Positions 20,576 through 33,400 of a stretch of DNA of 64,000 bases are shown here, piece after piece. Every line of letters begins with the position of its first letter. Position 1 is the first letter of the stretch. A program made the translations under genes and the position numbers. This stretch comes from Camellia lanceoleosa. Its lineage: Eukaryota; Streptophyta; Magnoliopsida; Ericales; Theaceae. The stretch covers positions 191,481,154 to 191,545,153 of the forward strand of contig CM045762.1 in NCBI GenBank assembly GCA_025200525.1, written 5' to 3'. The notes beneath the pieces were generated by a model. It had not been told where the DNA came from and ran no database searches. It saw nothing but the letters and a program-made list of their open reading frames with translations.

Positions 20576-23500
20576 CCGTTGGAACACTCGGTGATTATCC
20601 ATGTTTGTGTTCGTTTGGAGTTCCCGGAGTTCTCGGCTGCGCGCGCCTTGCCTCAGGACCTCCGAACTAGACCGTTTGTGTTTGGTTTTGCACCAAACAC
20701 TTGTTTTTTGCCTTGGAAGGGCAAGGAATGCTTTGTGAGGCATCCCCACACACCACCGGCTGGGGCTAGAGGCCACCGGCTAGCTAGAGTTGCCACCGGC
20801 ACTTTATTGTGCCGACCGGCACTGAATTTTATCAAAATGACATTTTCTGCCGGCCGGGAACTGTGCACTTGCTTTCTGAGATATTTTCAGACAGCTGTGT
20901 GCAATTGGTTTCCCCTCCATACACGTGTATGGAGGGATGAGCCCTTGGTTGCTTAGCTTGTAAGTCTTACAAGTTCTATAAGAGAGAAGGCTCTTCTCTT
21001 GGCCAAGGGTTAGCATTTCTTTACAAGTGTTAGACATTGTTAGAGAGCTAGAGCTCTGGTTTTAGGGTTAGAATAGATATAGCTTCTATATCTCTCTCTT
21101 TCTCTTTGTAATCTAGGTGTTTTGTGCTTACTTTTGCACACTAGCACCTAGTGTTTCACCTCCTCCTTTGGAACTGAGGCTCCAGCAGGTTGTTCTTGGA
21201 GTTTTTGGTTGGTTTTGAGCTCAAGGAAGCCATCACACCACCATCTTTGAAGAGGTCTACAAGGGTGAGCCACTAGTCCTCTTTTTCCCCCATTTTTGTA
21301 CCTTGTTTTTACTTGGTTTAAAACTGTTTTTGAGCTTAGTGTTTGGCACATAAAAGTTCTATTTTTTAACCCTCTTTGTTGTATATTAAGAGTGTTTAGT
21401 GGTTTGGGTAGGTTTGACCACCTTTAGGCCTTGAAAAGGGTACTTTTTGTGCTATTTTGTGAGAGATCCGAGATTTTGGTGATAGGATCTCTTCACCACT
21501 GAAATCTTGAGGGATTTCAGTGGTGAAGAGCATGCCTTGAAGTCTCAAGAAGGAGAGGGCCACCCCCTCTCCTTGATGTCCTTGAAAAGGGCAAACTTTG
21601 CTTCCTTATGGAGCTTCATGCTTGAGTGTGTGTTGAGCGTGTTTGACTTGTTTTTCATGCTTATATTGCCATGTTATAACTTGGTTTTAAGTTGGTTTTG
21701 GTCTCCTATACATGCTTAGTATGGTTGCCTTGTAATGCCCTTTTTGTGCCTTAACATGCCTAGGTTGTATGCCACCATTTCTACCATGTTTTAGGCTTGC
21801 ATTTGTGAAGATTTGGTGCTTATATTATCATGTTTTAGGTCTGTCCACAAGTGTTTTGGTCAATCTTGGCATGCATGATATGGCTCCTTTGTATACTTGG
21901 CTTGTGAGCCTTAAGTGCATAAGTGTGTAACATGCTTTGTTTGCATTATTTTTGATGGTTTGGAACCACTTTGTGTGCTATTTCAGTCCTTCATACATGC
22001 TTGTTTGATTGCCTAGCATGCCTCTTCAATGCTTTAAAAGTATGTGTTAAATGCTCCATGTTTTGGTCATGTTGCATGCCCTTGATTTTGTGTCTCTTAG
22101 ATGCCATCTAAGTAGCCACTTGGCTTTGTTTTGACATGCTAGAAATCTGTTTTAGGTTGATCAATGCATGTCATGGATGTTTGTGCTAAGTGTGGTTCAA
22201 TGCCCTATTAGCTTGCCTTAAGCCTAGGCCATTTACATGCTTTGTTTGGCTTGATTTGTTGCATGATTTGGCATCATGTTTGACATGAATTTCAGAGCTT
22301 TTCATGCATGCTATTAGTCCATGTTTGTGCCTCTTAAGTGTGCATGAAAGTTGCTTTTGTATGCCTAGGTATGGTACCTCAACATGTGCATGTGTGTGTG
22401 TGTGTTTAGTCTCCACTTGTAGGCATTTTGGCCACTGATTTTAGGCCTTTTTGAGTTGCCTAACTCATGTCCAAATCCATTATTCCATTAGTTTGCATGC
22501 TTGCTTCCTATGCTTGTTTGTATGCTTGCATAAGCACCTTGCATTGTCCATATTGCATACTAGTTTGCCATGCTTAGGGTTGCATCACATTGGCATGCAT
22601 GGTAGGCCTCTTGACTAAGTCATGATGGAGGTTTGGCACCCTTGTTTGATTATTTGGTTTGCATGCATTTTATAGTAAAGTTGCATTCTTGGTTCTTAGG
22701 GCCATCACGCATGGAAATGCGCGATTGGTGGTCCGAGGATCGAGGCACATGCCCCATTGAGTCATAAGCATGGTGTGGGATGTGTTTGGTGCATACATGC
22801 TTTGAATTGCCTTGCCATGCATAGTTTGTCCTCTGCTGCTGTGAGTTGCAGGATCTGCAGAACATTTTGTGCCGACCGGCACTTTTTAGTGCCGACCGGC
22901 AGTGTATCCCCAGCCGATGGAGGAATTCAGTGCCGGTGGCCTTCTCCCTCAGCCGGTGGTGTGCTAATCCAGCCGGTGGCACTTCCCAGTGCCCTGAGAG
23001 GCATTCCTGGGATTTTGGTAATTTTCTGAGGAGGAGAGCAGAGGAAACAGAGGCAATCCGTGCGCGGCAGCGCAGTTCCGAGCCAGTCCCGAGCACGCGC
23101 GGCTTTTGGCCCTCATCCCGAGGCGATTTAATGCTTAATTAGATTAATTAATTATTTTAATTAATTTAGTTAATTTGTAATATTTGATTAGCTAGATTAG
23201 TTAATTATTTATTCGAATCTGTAATATTATTTGGTCCCTCCGAGTGAGGGCAAAAATGTAATAAGTGTGCGTGAGTGGGTGTATGTCTTCCAATCCCCGC
23301 TTCTTTCTATCCCTTTTATTTACCCGCTTTCGATGGTAGATTAGGGCATATTTAATTAGCATACCTTATGCAATGCATGCGTGCATTCATGCATTTGTTC
23401 ACATGCACCGGGCTCGGTACATCATACAAATTGCATTACAATTTTCAATTTCCAAATTGAATACGTGTTACGTGAGACATTTCATATGCCATGCTTAGGG

Positions 23501-23771
23501 TTAGCCGAGCCTACTCTAGCTTATTATGCCTGTGTTGCATTAGCCATTTAACATGAACTAGGTCATGCATGTTTTGCTAACTAGTTTACTGTCTTTGGCA
23601 CGAAGTACGATGTAAGTGTTTTTGCTTTAGCATATCGCATGCGTGTGATTATCAACATGACAGTAGGATTGCCATGCAGCTAAATGCTTACATGATAAAC
23701 TGTTTGTATGCCTGTGGGTGGAGGTTGGATTGCCTAAGTTGGGACAACTCGTTGAAATCCGAATTTTAGCC
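20576..23771 (+). repeat. LTR unit A of the double-LTR locus
   Basis: Nearly identical over its length to unit B (23776-26985). It has one copy of the 20-base word GTGCCGACCGGCACTnTTTT near 20810 where unit B and the 14194 LTR have two. Confidence 0.88.
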
Positions 23772-23775
23772 CCAG

Positions 23776-26700
23776 CCGTTGGAACACTCGGTGATTATCC
23801 ATGTTTGTGTTCGTTTGGAGTTCCCGGAGTTCTCGGCTGCGCGCGCCTTGCCTCAGGACCTCCGAACTAGACCGTTTGTGTTTGGTTTTGCACCAAACAC
23901 TTGTTTTTTGCCTTGGAAGGGCAGGGAATGCTTTGTGAGGCATCCCCACACACCACCGGCTTGGGCTAGAGGCCACCGGCTAGCTAGAGTTGCCACCGGC
24001 ACTTTATTGTGCCGACCGGCACTCTTTTGTGCCGACCGGCACTGAATTTTGTCAAAATGACATTTTCACGGCAAGACTGTGCACTTGCTTTCGAGATATT
24101 TTCGCATACTGTGTGCAATTGGTTTCCCCTCCATACACGTATATGGAGGGATGAGCCCTTGGTTGCTTAGCTTGTAAGTCTTACAAGTTCTATAAGAGAG
24201 AAGGCTCTTCTCTTGGCCAAGGGTTAGCATTTCTTTACAAGTGTTAGACATTGTTAGAGAGCTAGAGCTTTGGTTTTAGGGTTAGAATAGATATAGCTTC
24301 TATATCTCTCTCTTTCTCTTTGTAATCTAGGTGTTTTGTGCTTACTTTTAAACACTAGCACCTAGTGTTTCACCTCCTCCTTTGGAACTGAGGCTCCAGC
24401 AGGTTGTTCTTGGAGTTTTTGGTTGGTTTTGAGCTCAAGGAAGCCATCACACCACCATCTTCGAAGAGGTCTACAAGGGTGAGCCACTAGTCCTCTTTTT
24501 CCCCCATTTTTGTACCTTGTTTTTACTTGGTTTAAAACTGTTTTTGAGCTTAGTGTTTGGCACATAAAAGTTCTATTTTTTAACCCTCTTTGTTGTATAT
24601 TAAGAGTGTTTAGTGGTTTGGGTAGGTTTGACCACCTTTAGGCCTTGAAAAGGGCACTTTTTGTGCTATTTTGTGAGAGATCCGAGATTTTGGTGATAGG
24701 ATCTCTTCACCACTGAAATCTTGAGGGATTTCAGTGGTGAAGAGCATGCCTTGAAGTCTCAAGAAGGAGAGGGCCACCCCCTCTCCTTGATGTCCTTGAA
24801 AAGGGCAAACTTTGCTTCCTTATGGAGCTTTATGCTTGAGCGTGTGTTGAGCATGTTTGACTTGTTTTTCATGCTTATATTGCCTTGTTATAACTTGGTT
24901 TTAAGTTGGTTTTGGTCTCCTATACATGCTTAGTATGGTTGCCTTGTAATGCCCTTTTTGTGCCTTAACATGCCTAGGTTGTATGCCACCATTTCTACCA
25001 TGTTTTAGGCTTGCATTTGTGAAGATTTGGTGCTTATATTATCATGTTTTAGGTCTATCCATAAGTGTTTTGGTCAATCTTGGCATGCATGATATGGCTC
25101 CTTTGTATACTTGGCTTGTGAGCCTTAAGTGCATAAGTGTGTAACATGCTTTGTTTGCATTATTTTTGATGGTTTGGAACCACTTTGTGTGCTATTTCAG
25201 TCCTTCATACATGCTTGTTTGATTGCCTAGCATGCCTCTTCAATGCTTTAAAAGTATGTGTTAAATGCTCCATGTTTTGGTCATGTTGCATGCCCTTGAT
25301 TTTGTGTCTCTTAGATGCCATCTAAGTAGCCATTTGGCTTTGTTTTGACATGCTAGAAATCTGTTTTAGGTTGATCAATGCATGTCATGGATGTTTGTGC
25401 TAAGTGTGGTTCAATGCCCTATTAGCTTGCCTTAAGCCTAGGCCATTTACATGCTTTGTTTGGCTTGATTTGTTGCATGATTTGGCATCATGTTTGACAT
25501 GAATTTCAGAGCTTTTCATGCATGCTATTAGTCCATGTTTGTGCCTCTTAAGTGTGCATGAAAGTTGCTTTTGTATGCCTAGGTATGGTACCTCAACATG
25601 TGCATGTGTGTGTGTGTGTTTAGTCTCCACTTGTAGGCATTTTGGCCACTGATTTTAGGCCTTTTTGAGTTGCCTAACTCATGTCCAAATCCATTATTCC
25701 ATTAGTTTGCATGCTTGCTTCCTATGCTTGTTTGTATGCTTGCATAAGCACCTTGCATTGTCCATATTGCATACTAGTTTGCCATGCTTAGGGTTGCATC
25801 ACATTGGCATGCATGGTAGGCCTCTTGACTAAGTCATGATGGAGGTTTGGCACCCTTGTTTGATTATTTGGTTTGCATGCATTTTATAGTAAAGTTGCAT
25901 TCTTGGTTCTTAGGGCCATCACGCATGGAAATGCGTGATTAGTGGTCCGAGGATCGAGGCACATGCCCCATTGAGTCATAAGCATGGTGTGGGATGTGTT
26001 TGGTGCATACATGCTTTGAATTGCCTTGCCATGCATAGTTTGTCCTCTGCTGCTGTGAGTTGCAGGATCTGCAGAACATTTTGTGCCGACCGGCACTTTT
26101 TAGTGCCGACCGACAGTGTATCCCCAGCCGATGGAGCAATTCAGTGCCGGTGGCCTTCTCCCTCAGCCGGTGGTGTGCTAATCCAGCCGGTGGCACTTCC
26201 CAGTGCCCTGAGAGGCATTCCTGGGATTTTGGTAATTTTCTGAGGAGGAGAGCAGAGGAAACAGAGGCAATCCGTGCGCGGCAGCGCAGTTCCGAGCCAG
26301 TCCCGAGCACGCGCGGCTTTTGGCCCTCATCCCGAGGCGATTTAATGCTTAATTAGATTAATTAATTATTTTAATTAATTTAGTTAATTTGTAATATTTG
26401 ATTAGCTAGATTAGTTAATTATTTATTCGAATCTGTAATATTATTTGGTCCCTCCGAGTGAGGGCAAAAATGTAATAAGTGTGCGTGAGTGGGTGTATGT
26501 CTTCCAATCCCCACTTCTTTCTATCCCTTTTATTTACCCGCTTTCGATGGTAGATTAGGGCATATTTAATTAGGATACCTTATGCAATGCATGCGTGCAT
26601 TCATGCATTTGTTCACATGCACCGGGCTCGGTACATCATACAAATTGCATTACAATTTTCAATTTCCAAATTGAATACGTGTTACGTGAGACATTTCACA

Positions 26701-26985
26701 TGCCATGCTTAGGGTTAGCCGAGCCTACTCTAGCTTATTATGCCTGTGTTGCATTAGCCATTTAACATGAACTAGGTCATGCATGTTTTGCTAACTAGTT
26801 TACTGTCTTTGGCACGGAGTACGATGTAAGTGTTTTTGCTTTAGCATATCGCATGCGTGTGATTATCAACATGACAGTAGGATTGCCATGCGGCTAAATG
26901 CTTACATGATAAACTGTTTGTATGCCTGTGGGTGGAGGTTGGATTGCCTAAGTTGGGACAACTCGTTGAAATCCGAATTTTAGCC
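23776..26985 (+). repeat. LTR unit B of the double-LTR locus
   Basis: Repeats unit A with only occasional substitutions and a diverged patch at about 24063-24115. It continues past 26985 into the LTR 3' end, which unit A lacks. The junction CCCAG at 23771-23775 looks like filler with little microhomology. Confidence 0.88.
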
Positions 26986-27506
26986 TACTTGCGAGTAGCA
27001 CAAAAAACCAACACGTTTTTCGAGACAAAACGGATATGCAATGTTTATTTCCAAATTTGGCAATCTAGTCTATACTTGTTTGCTGCGCGCATAACATAGT
27101 AAGTCTAGGCTAATTAACCGGAATAAGAACGCATAAAGTTTTCAAAAAAGGATATCATGGTTAGTAGAGGCCGGTCTTCGGACCGGGCGAAAGGGGGTGC
27201 TCATAGCTGATCTTCCCCGATAGTACCCAAGCTCCCGAGCCAAGTAACTTTGGTGATGACAGACATGTGGCCTTCGGCACCGAGTCAGGGTTTCCTAAAT
27301 TCCCCATTTTTAAAATATTTAGGTGGCGACTCTGTATCTGGCAAAGCAGTCCATGTTTGGCACTACTTTTCAAAAAAAATTGTTTTCTCAAAACGATTTG
27401 CCAGAGGTGGACTCTTTGGTTCAGGTTACGAACCACAGCTAAACACAAAAAAGCAGGAGAGTCCGAACTGTAGCGGAGGTCCCTCGCGGGGCGCTGTTAC
27501 AATGCC

Positions 27507-27860
27507 TTTTCTGATTTTTCAGTATAAAATAACTAACATACAGTTTTGGCTACTTTGATAAAGATGTTCTTATATTTTGAACTTTTTTAATTTTTTTTTA
27601 TAATTATAAAATGAAATTTTATATTATTTGTATTTTTAAATGTTTATTTTTTTATAATTTTAATAGTATTATTTTGTATTTTTTATTATCTTTTAATGTT
27701 TTTTTATAATTTTATGACATATAATAAGTAAATTTAATTATATATTTTGAATGTATTCCTAACGTGCCGTGTCTCCCATTTTTTAAAAATTTACGTGTCT
27801 CTATGTCCATGTCGTATTGCGTATCCGTACTCATGTCCGTACTTCATGACTTCCTCTAGT
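27507..27860. other. AT-rich spacer
   Basis: Very AT-rich, no gene. The last 90 bases carry GTGTCTC/CATGTCC/GTATCCGTACTC words that may be an old element fragment, but nothing is diagnostic. Confidence 0.5.
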
Positions 27861-27865
27861 GAGGG

Positions 27866-30014
27866 TATAGCGATCCCGGTAATCCCTTTACTGTTCAGTG
27901 GTATTCCGGACTCAGTTCCGTGGAATTGGTGGTTGTGTTTATCTCGTGGCCGTCCTTTAATTTCATTTATTTGAGTTTTAGGATGTGTTGGGCGTGTTTC
28001 GGGCGAGTGGGTTGAGCCTTGGACAAATTTCTTGTTGCTCAGTTTTTGGCCTTTACGCTCGAGCGGACGTTTCTGCGATCGAGCATAATTTATACCATTC
28101 CAGCATCTCGTGTCCCTGCAAAACTTCTGCAAGTGTGATTTCTGCGCTCGAGTGGGGTTGTCGGCGCTCGAGCGGACAGTGTATCTTTGGTGTGAGTTCT
28201 GGGAAAGGGAATTTTGCGCTCGAGCGGACTGGTTTTCACGCTCGAGCGGAGGTGCTTTATTCATGGGTCTTGGCGCTCGAGCGGACCCTCTTGCGCTTGA
28301 GCGGACCATGTCTTTTGTTCTTTGCGCTCGAGCGCTCTGTTTTCCGCTCGAGCGGACTTGTCGTATATCAGACGACTTTGAGGCATTTTTGAATCACTTT
28401 TCACTTTCCTTGCTCTCTCTTACTTTCTAAAAAGTTATTTTGAGAGCTCCTCTCTCTAGAAACTCCCTTCTCTCTAGGGTTTGATCTAGTTAGAGGGTGT
28501 TCCTTACCTTTGGCCTTTACAAAAAAGTTGTTGATTGTCGAGGGCGTCGTTTTGATCCGAAAAGTTTGGTGTTTGGAGCATTTTGATTTTGGTCTTCATC
28601 TCCTTCTTGGCTCAAACTTTGAGGTAGGGATATCCTACTCCTCTTTATGATTTTTGTCTTTAAATTTTAGCATTTTGATATGTTGGGTTTGGTTGGGTAA
28701 TTTTGTGAAAGTTTGGGGCTTTTATGTAATTTTATAAAAGTTGGGGTTTTGTTTAAAATAAACCCATATGCATGTTTAGCATGGAGAAATGAGATTAATG
28801 TGGAATCATTGTTGAAAATGGAACCTTTTGGGTTGAAATGGTAATTATGGAAAATGCCCCAATTACATGGTTTAATTAATTCGTGAAATTAATTCGAGAA
28901 ATGAGGAATTGGAACGAGAAGAATGGAATTGGAAATGTATGGAAGTAAAGGGTGTTGTTGGATTAATTATCACTCACCTAATTGTAACGTTGATTTAATA
29001 TCCATTATGTGCATTTATTTTCTGTTTATAAATAACTACTTTGGGCTATCGGTGGAGGATAGTCTTGATTGTTGTAGACAATGCATGATGATTAGGCAAA
29101 CTGAAACTAATCACCGGAATGTGTCATTGGGTATGACTGTTAAAAGAATACATTAAATTTATGTATTGATGGATTGATGTGTATAATAATTGTTTATATG
29201 CATGGTGTGTGTGGGAGGAGATAGGGGATGTACTCCACGGTTTAGGGGAAGATAGGGGATGGACCCCTAAACCGGATGTTGTTTGGGAGAAGATAGGGGA
29301 TGGACTCCGTAGATAGAGCTCATATGCTTATCTAGAAATGTGTGATATAGCTTATATGCTTATCCTTGGAAGTGTGATATAGCTAGTGTGCTTATCTGTG
29401 GAAGTAGTGATATAACTAATAAGTTTTTCTGTGATGGAATGAAAGGTGGTTAATATGAGTAATTGTCTCATATGAGTTGTTTGGCCAGGTTCTGACCCAT
29501 GGGTTTTGAATCGAGAATTGAAAGGAAATGGAAAATGAAATGAACATAGACCTGAAGGTCTTGGAATTGTAATGTGTTATGAAAGAATGTAAAAGTGTTG
29601 ACCATCTATCAACTGTTAATCTTTTAGTCATTATTCATAACTGGTTTAGAATATTTCTACTGGCTGTGGCTCACCCTTTATGGGAACATCATTTTCAGGT
29701 ACAGGTAGCACGCCACCTCCAAGGACGTAGCTTGGGAGGCTTGGGGCTGACGGACCTTTTTGTTGTATATTTGTTTTTGATGTATTACATGTAAATTCAA
29801 GCCAAGGGCTTAATGTGTATGTGAGCTAGAGCTCTCTTTTTGTAACCAAGTGTTAACTTGGAAAGCTGTAAGCCCTTAGGGCATTTGCTTTTGTTGTTAA
29901 CATGTAATACCTTTTGTAATGAATTGTTCAGATAAATAGAAGAATGTGGACTTTTATTATATCAATGCATGTTGTATTTGATGGGTTTAATGTTGTTTTT
30001 CTGGGGGCGTCACA
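27866..30014 (+). repeat. 5' LTR, Tekay-like element
   Basis: Begins TATAGCGATCCCGG and ends GGGGGCGTCACA. With the GAGGG target duplication fixing both edges, the terminal dinucleotides are TA...CA, not TG...CA. It includes a palindrome-rich stretch (28050-28360), a CT-rich leader and GGGGAAGATAGGGGATGGAC iterations (29214-29310). Confidence 0.9.
28050..28360 (+). repeat. GCTCGAGC palindrome cluster, 5' LTR
   Basis: About ten copies of CGCTCGAGCGGA or close variants occur within about 310 bases, spaced irregularly. The core GCTCGAGC is self-complementary and CpG-rich. The 3' LTR has the same cluster (35811-36085) with an extra block at about 35897-35940. Confidence 0.88.
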
Positions 30015-30016
30015 AC

Positions 30017-30029
30017 TTGGTATCAGAGC
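30017..30029 (+). other. Primer-binding site (initiator tRNA-Met)
   Basis: TTGGTATCAGAGC, two bases after the LTR end, is the standard complement of the plant initiator tRNA-Met 3' end. Confidence 0.93.
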
Positions 30030-30423
30030 GTACCGGGTTCGAATTCTTGGGGTACGTGGGAAGTGATTAGGATCACAATGGGTTTGTCTCGCTTGATAGA
30101 GACTTAGGTGTAATAACATGCTATGTGCTTATGTGATAACATGTTTACGTGGTTATTTGGGTATGGGATTTAATTTCTAGGATGTTGATTGGATTCTTGG
30201 GTTTCTGGGAGTCTTGTTGGAAAGGCACTTGATCAATGTTGTTTCTAACCGGAACTCTAGTAACGCCTCGAGACTATCATTATCCGGAAATGAAATTCGT
30301 AAGTGCTTATGTGTTTATGTGCTTACGTGGAGTGAATTACTGTTGTCCATGTCTTAGGACACGAGTGTTTAGTTTCGGCACATTTATGAGAATGTGCTAA
30401 CGTTTTGTGTTACCTTTATTAGG

Positions 30424-33400
30424 ATGCCAGGACGAGGAAGAGGCGCTAGGCGTGGTAGGCCTGCGAGGCAGGAAGTACCTTTACCGGATGATATTCCGGC
30501 AGTGCAGGAGGGAATTGGTCAGGCCAATGTGGCCGAGCCAGCGGGTCAGCCAGGACGAGGAAGAGGAAGAGGCGCTAGGCGTGGTAGGCCTGCGAGGCAG
30601 GAAGTACCTTTACCGGATGATATTCCGGCAGTGCAGGAGGGAATTGGTCAGGCCAATGTGGCCGAGCCAGCGGGTCAGCAGGCTATGAGTGCCTTGGCCC
30701 GAGAGATAGCAGGAGCTTTGGGTATTCTCAGAGCTGGGAATCAGACAGTTGAGGCAGGGCCTCCTTTCTTGAAGAGGGAGTTCTTCCAGTCTAATCCGGA
30801 TGAGTTTGTTGGGGATCCGAAAGAGCCACTGAAGGCTGATGAGTGGTTAGAGCAGATGGCTAAGACGTTCGAGATGCTTGGCATCGAGGACGGGGCACTG
30901 AAAGTGACCTTGGCATCCTTCCAACTGAAGGGAGATGCGGGTCAATGGTGGAAGCATGAGAAAGGCCGAGTTGGTGGTACTTGGGAGGCGTTTGTGAATG
31001 CATTCCAGGAGAGATTTCTGTCTGCAGTGGCTAGGGAGAAGCTGAGGGATCAGTTTAGCCAGCTTAAGCAGTAGGGTATGTCCGTGGCAGAGTTTGAGGC
31101 CACTTTTACTAGCTTATCCAGGTTTGCATGAGTTGGTGGCGTCCGAGGAACGCCGTTGTTATGAGTTTGAGCGGAAGCTGAGGCGAGGCCTCAAGTTGAG
31201 GGTTGGTGGATCTTACATCCGGGAGTACAGGCATATGGTGGATGCTGCAGCTCATATGGAGCTTATGATGCAGGAGGAGGAGGAGGAGAAGCATAGTGGT
31301 TCCAAGAGGAGCCAGGAGGGTAAGGGAGATGGTAGGAGACAGAGGGGTTATAACCCTCAGCAGTCTCAGGGTGGAGTTGCTAGATCGACCTTTCCAGTGC
31401 CGAGTGCTGGCTCGGGGAGAGGTAGTCAGGGAGGTTTGACTTGCTACACTTGTGGCCAGCTGGGTCACAAGTCTTCGGTTTGCCCGCAGAAGGGCGGAGG
31501 TCAGAAAGCTACTTCTTCTTCAGCTAGACCGCAGAGTCAGGGTTTGGGTAGGGGGCAGCCCTTATCTTGTTATTAGTGTGGACAGCCTGGGCACCTGAAG
31601 AGGTTCTGTCCACAGTTGAGTGCCACTTCAGGAGCGTCTGGTTCTAGACAGACGCAGAGTTTTCAGCCAGCTCAGTCTGTGCAGGCCTCGAGGGCCAATC
31701 CGGGGGCTTCATCGTCCCAGTCAGTGCAGCAGTCGTATGCTCCGAGGGGTGAGCAGGTAGATCAGGGGCCTACAGGGCGCGTGTATGCTGTTACCGCGCA
31801 GGATCTAGTACCGGCTCCGTCAGTAGTGAGAGGTACCTTTTTGTTTTGCAACTCGGTTGCTAATGTGTTGATTGATACGAGTGCATCTCATTCTTTTGTA
31901 TCTGCTGCATTTGCATCTGTGTTGGAGTTGGAGTTGGCGCAGTTAGCATCTCCTATTTGTGTAGTGTCACCTCTTGGAGGTGAGTTGATTTTGAAACAGG
32001 GTTGTAGAGGTTGTGATATAGAGGTCGTTGACTATAGGCTTCCGTTCCCTTTTGTAGTTATGCCTATGAAGGGCTTTGATGTTATTTTGGGTATGGACTG
32101 GCTATCGTCATATCGGGCTGTTATTGATTGTTACCGCCAGAGGGTCACCTTGTGTACTTTGAGCGGGGAGTGGTTCCATTTCTTGGGAGACCAGGTTGGT
32201 AGTGTTTTGCCACCGGGGTATGATTCACGAGGGTGGAGTGAGCTTAGTGGTCTACTTGCTAGCTTTGAGAGTGGTGAGTGTGATGAGACCCAGCTTGTGT
32301 TGCCGAGGGTGGTCTGTGAGTATTCGGATGTCTTTCCCGAGGACCTTGTTAGTTTGCCACCTCACCGGGAGATTGAGTTCTCTATTGATTTGGTGTCCGG
32401 TACGGCGCCAATTTCTATGGCACCTTACCGTTTTGCTCCAACAGAGTTGGTTGAGTTGAAAGTCCAGCTCCAGGAGTTGCTGGATAAGGACTTTGTTCGC
32501 CCTAGTGTTTCACCGTGGGGAGCACCGGCCCTCTTTGCCAAAAAGAAAGATGGGGCCTTGAGATTATGTATCGACTACCGGAGGTTGAATCGGGATACGG
32601 TCAAGAATAAGTACCCTATGCCCCGTATAGATGATTTGTTTGATCAGTTGAAGGGTTCCCGTTGTTTCTCTAAGATAGACTTGAGATCGGGTTACCATCA
32701 GTTGAGGGTCAGGGAGGAGGATATTCCGAAGACGGCATTCCGTACGCGGTATGGCCATTATGAGTTCCTGGTGATGCCATTTGGGCTTACCAACGCACTG
32801 GCAGTCTTTATGGACTTGATGAACCGGATCTTCCGGGAATTCTTGGATCGTTTTGTGGTCGTCTTCGTAGACGACATTATTATCTATTCACCTTCAGAGG
32901 AGGAACACAAGGCACACTTGAGAGTGGTGCTTGAGTTACTTAGAGTCCATAGGCTGTATGCCAAGTTTGGGAAGTGTGAGTTCTGGCTAGAAGAAGTCAA
33001 GTTCTTAGGCCATGTGGTATCCGGGAAAGGGGTGTCCGTTGATACATCCAAGACAGAGGCAGTGCAAGATTGGGCACAGCCTAAGAGTGTGTTTGAGATC
33101 CGCAGTTTTCTGGGATTAGCTGGGTATTACCGCCGGTTTGTGAAGGATTTCTCCAGGTTAGCTTCACCATTGACTAGACTGACTCGGAAGGGAGTCAAAT
33201 TTGTATGGAGTGAAACTTGTGAAAAGTCGTTCTAGGAGTTGAAAGTTAGATTGACCACCGCTCCGGTCTTGATTATTCCGGAGAGAGGGTTGGGTTATGC
33301 AGTCTATTCTGATGCCTCACGAGAGGGCTTAGGTTGTGTGTTGATGCAAGAGGGGAAAGTGGTAGCTTATGGCTCACGTCAGTTGAAAATCCACGAGAAG

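Larger units (their letters stand above)
20533..27501 (+). mobile_element. Tat-family double-LTR locus (recombined), target duplication ATGCC
   Basis: It starts TGTAGACACCCC at 20533 and ends GGGGCGCTGTTACA at 27501, with ATGCC on both sides (20528-20532 and 27502-27506). It is one LTR start and one LTR end separated by two overlapping, truncated LTR bodies: the first stops at 23771 (after GAATTTTAGCC) and the second resumes at LTR position about 44 (CCGTTGGAACACTCGG, 23776). No internal region remains. This is either a deletion joining the 5' and 3' LTRs of one insertion or a solo LTR with a later tandem duplication. The intact target duplication shows that both pieces belong to a single insertion event. 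Confidence 0.88.
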
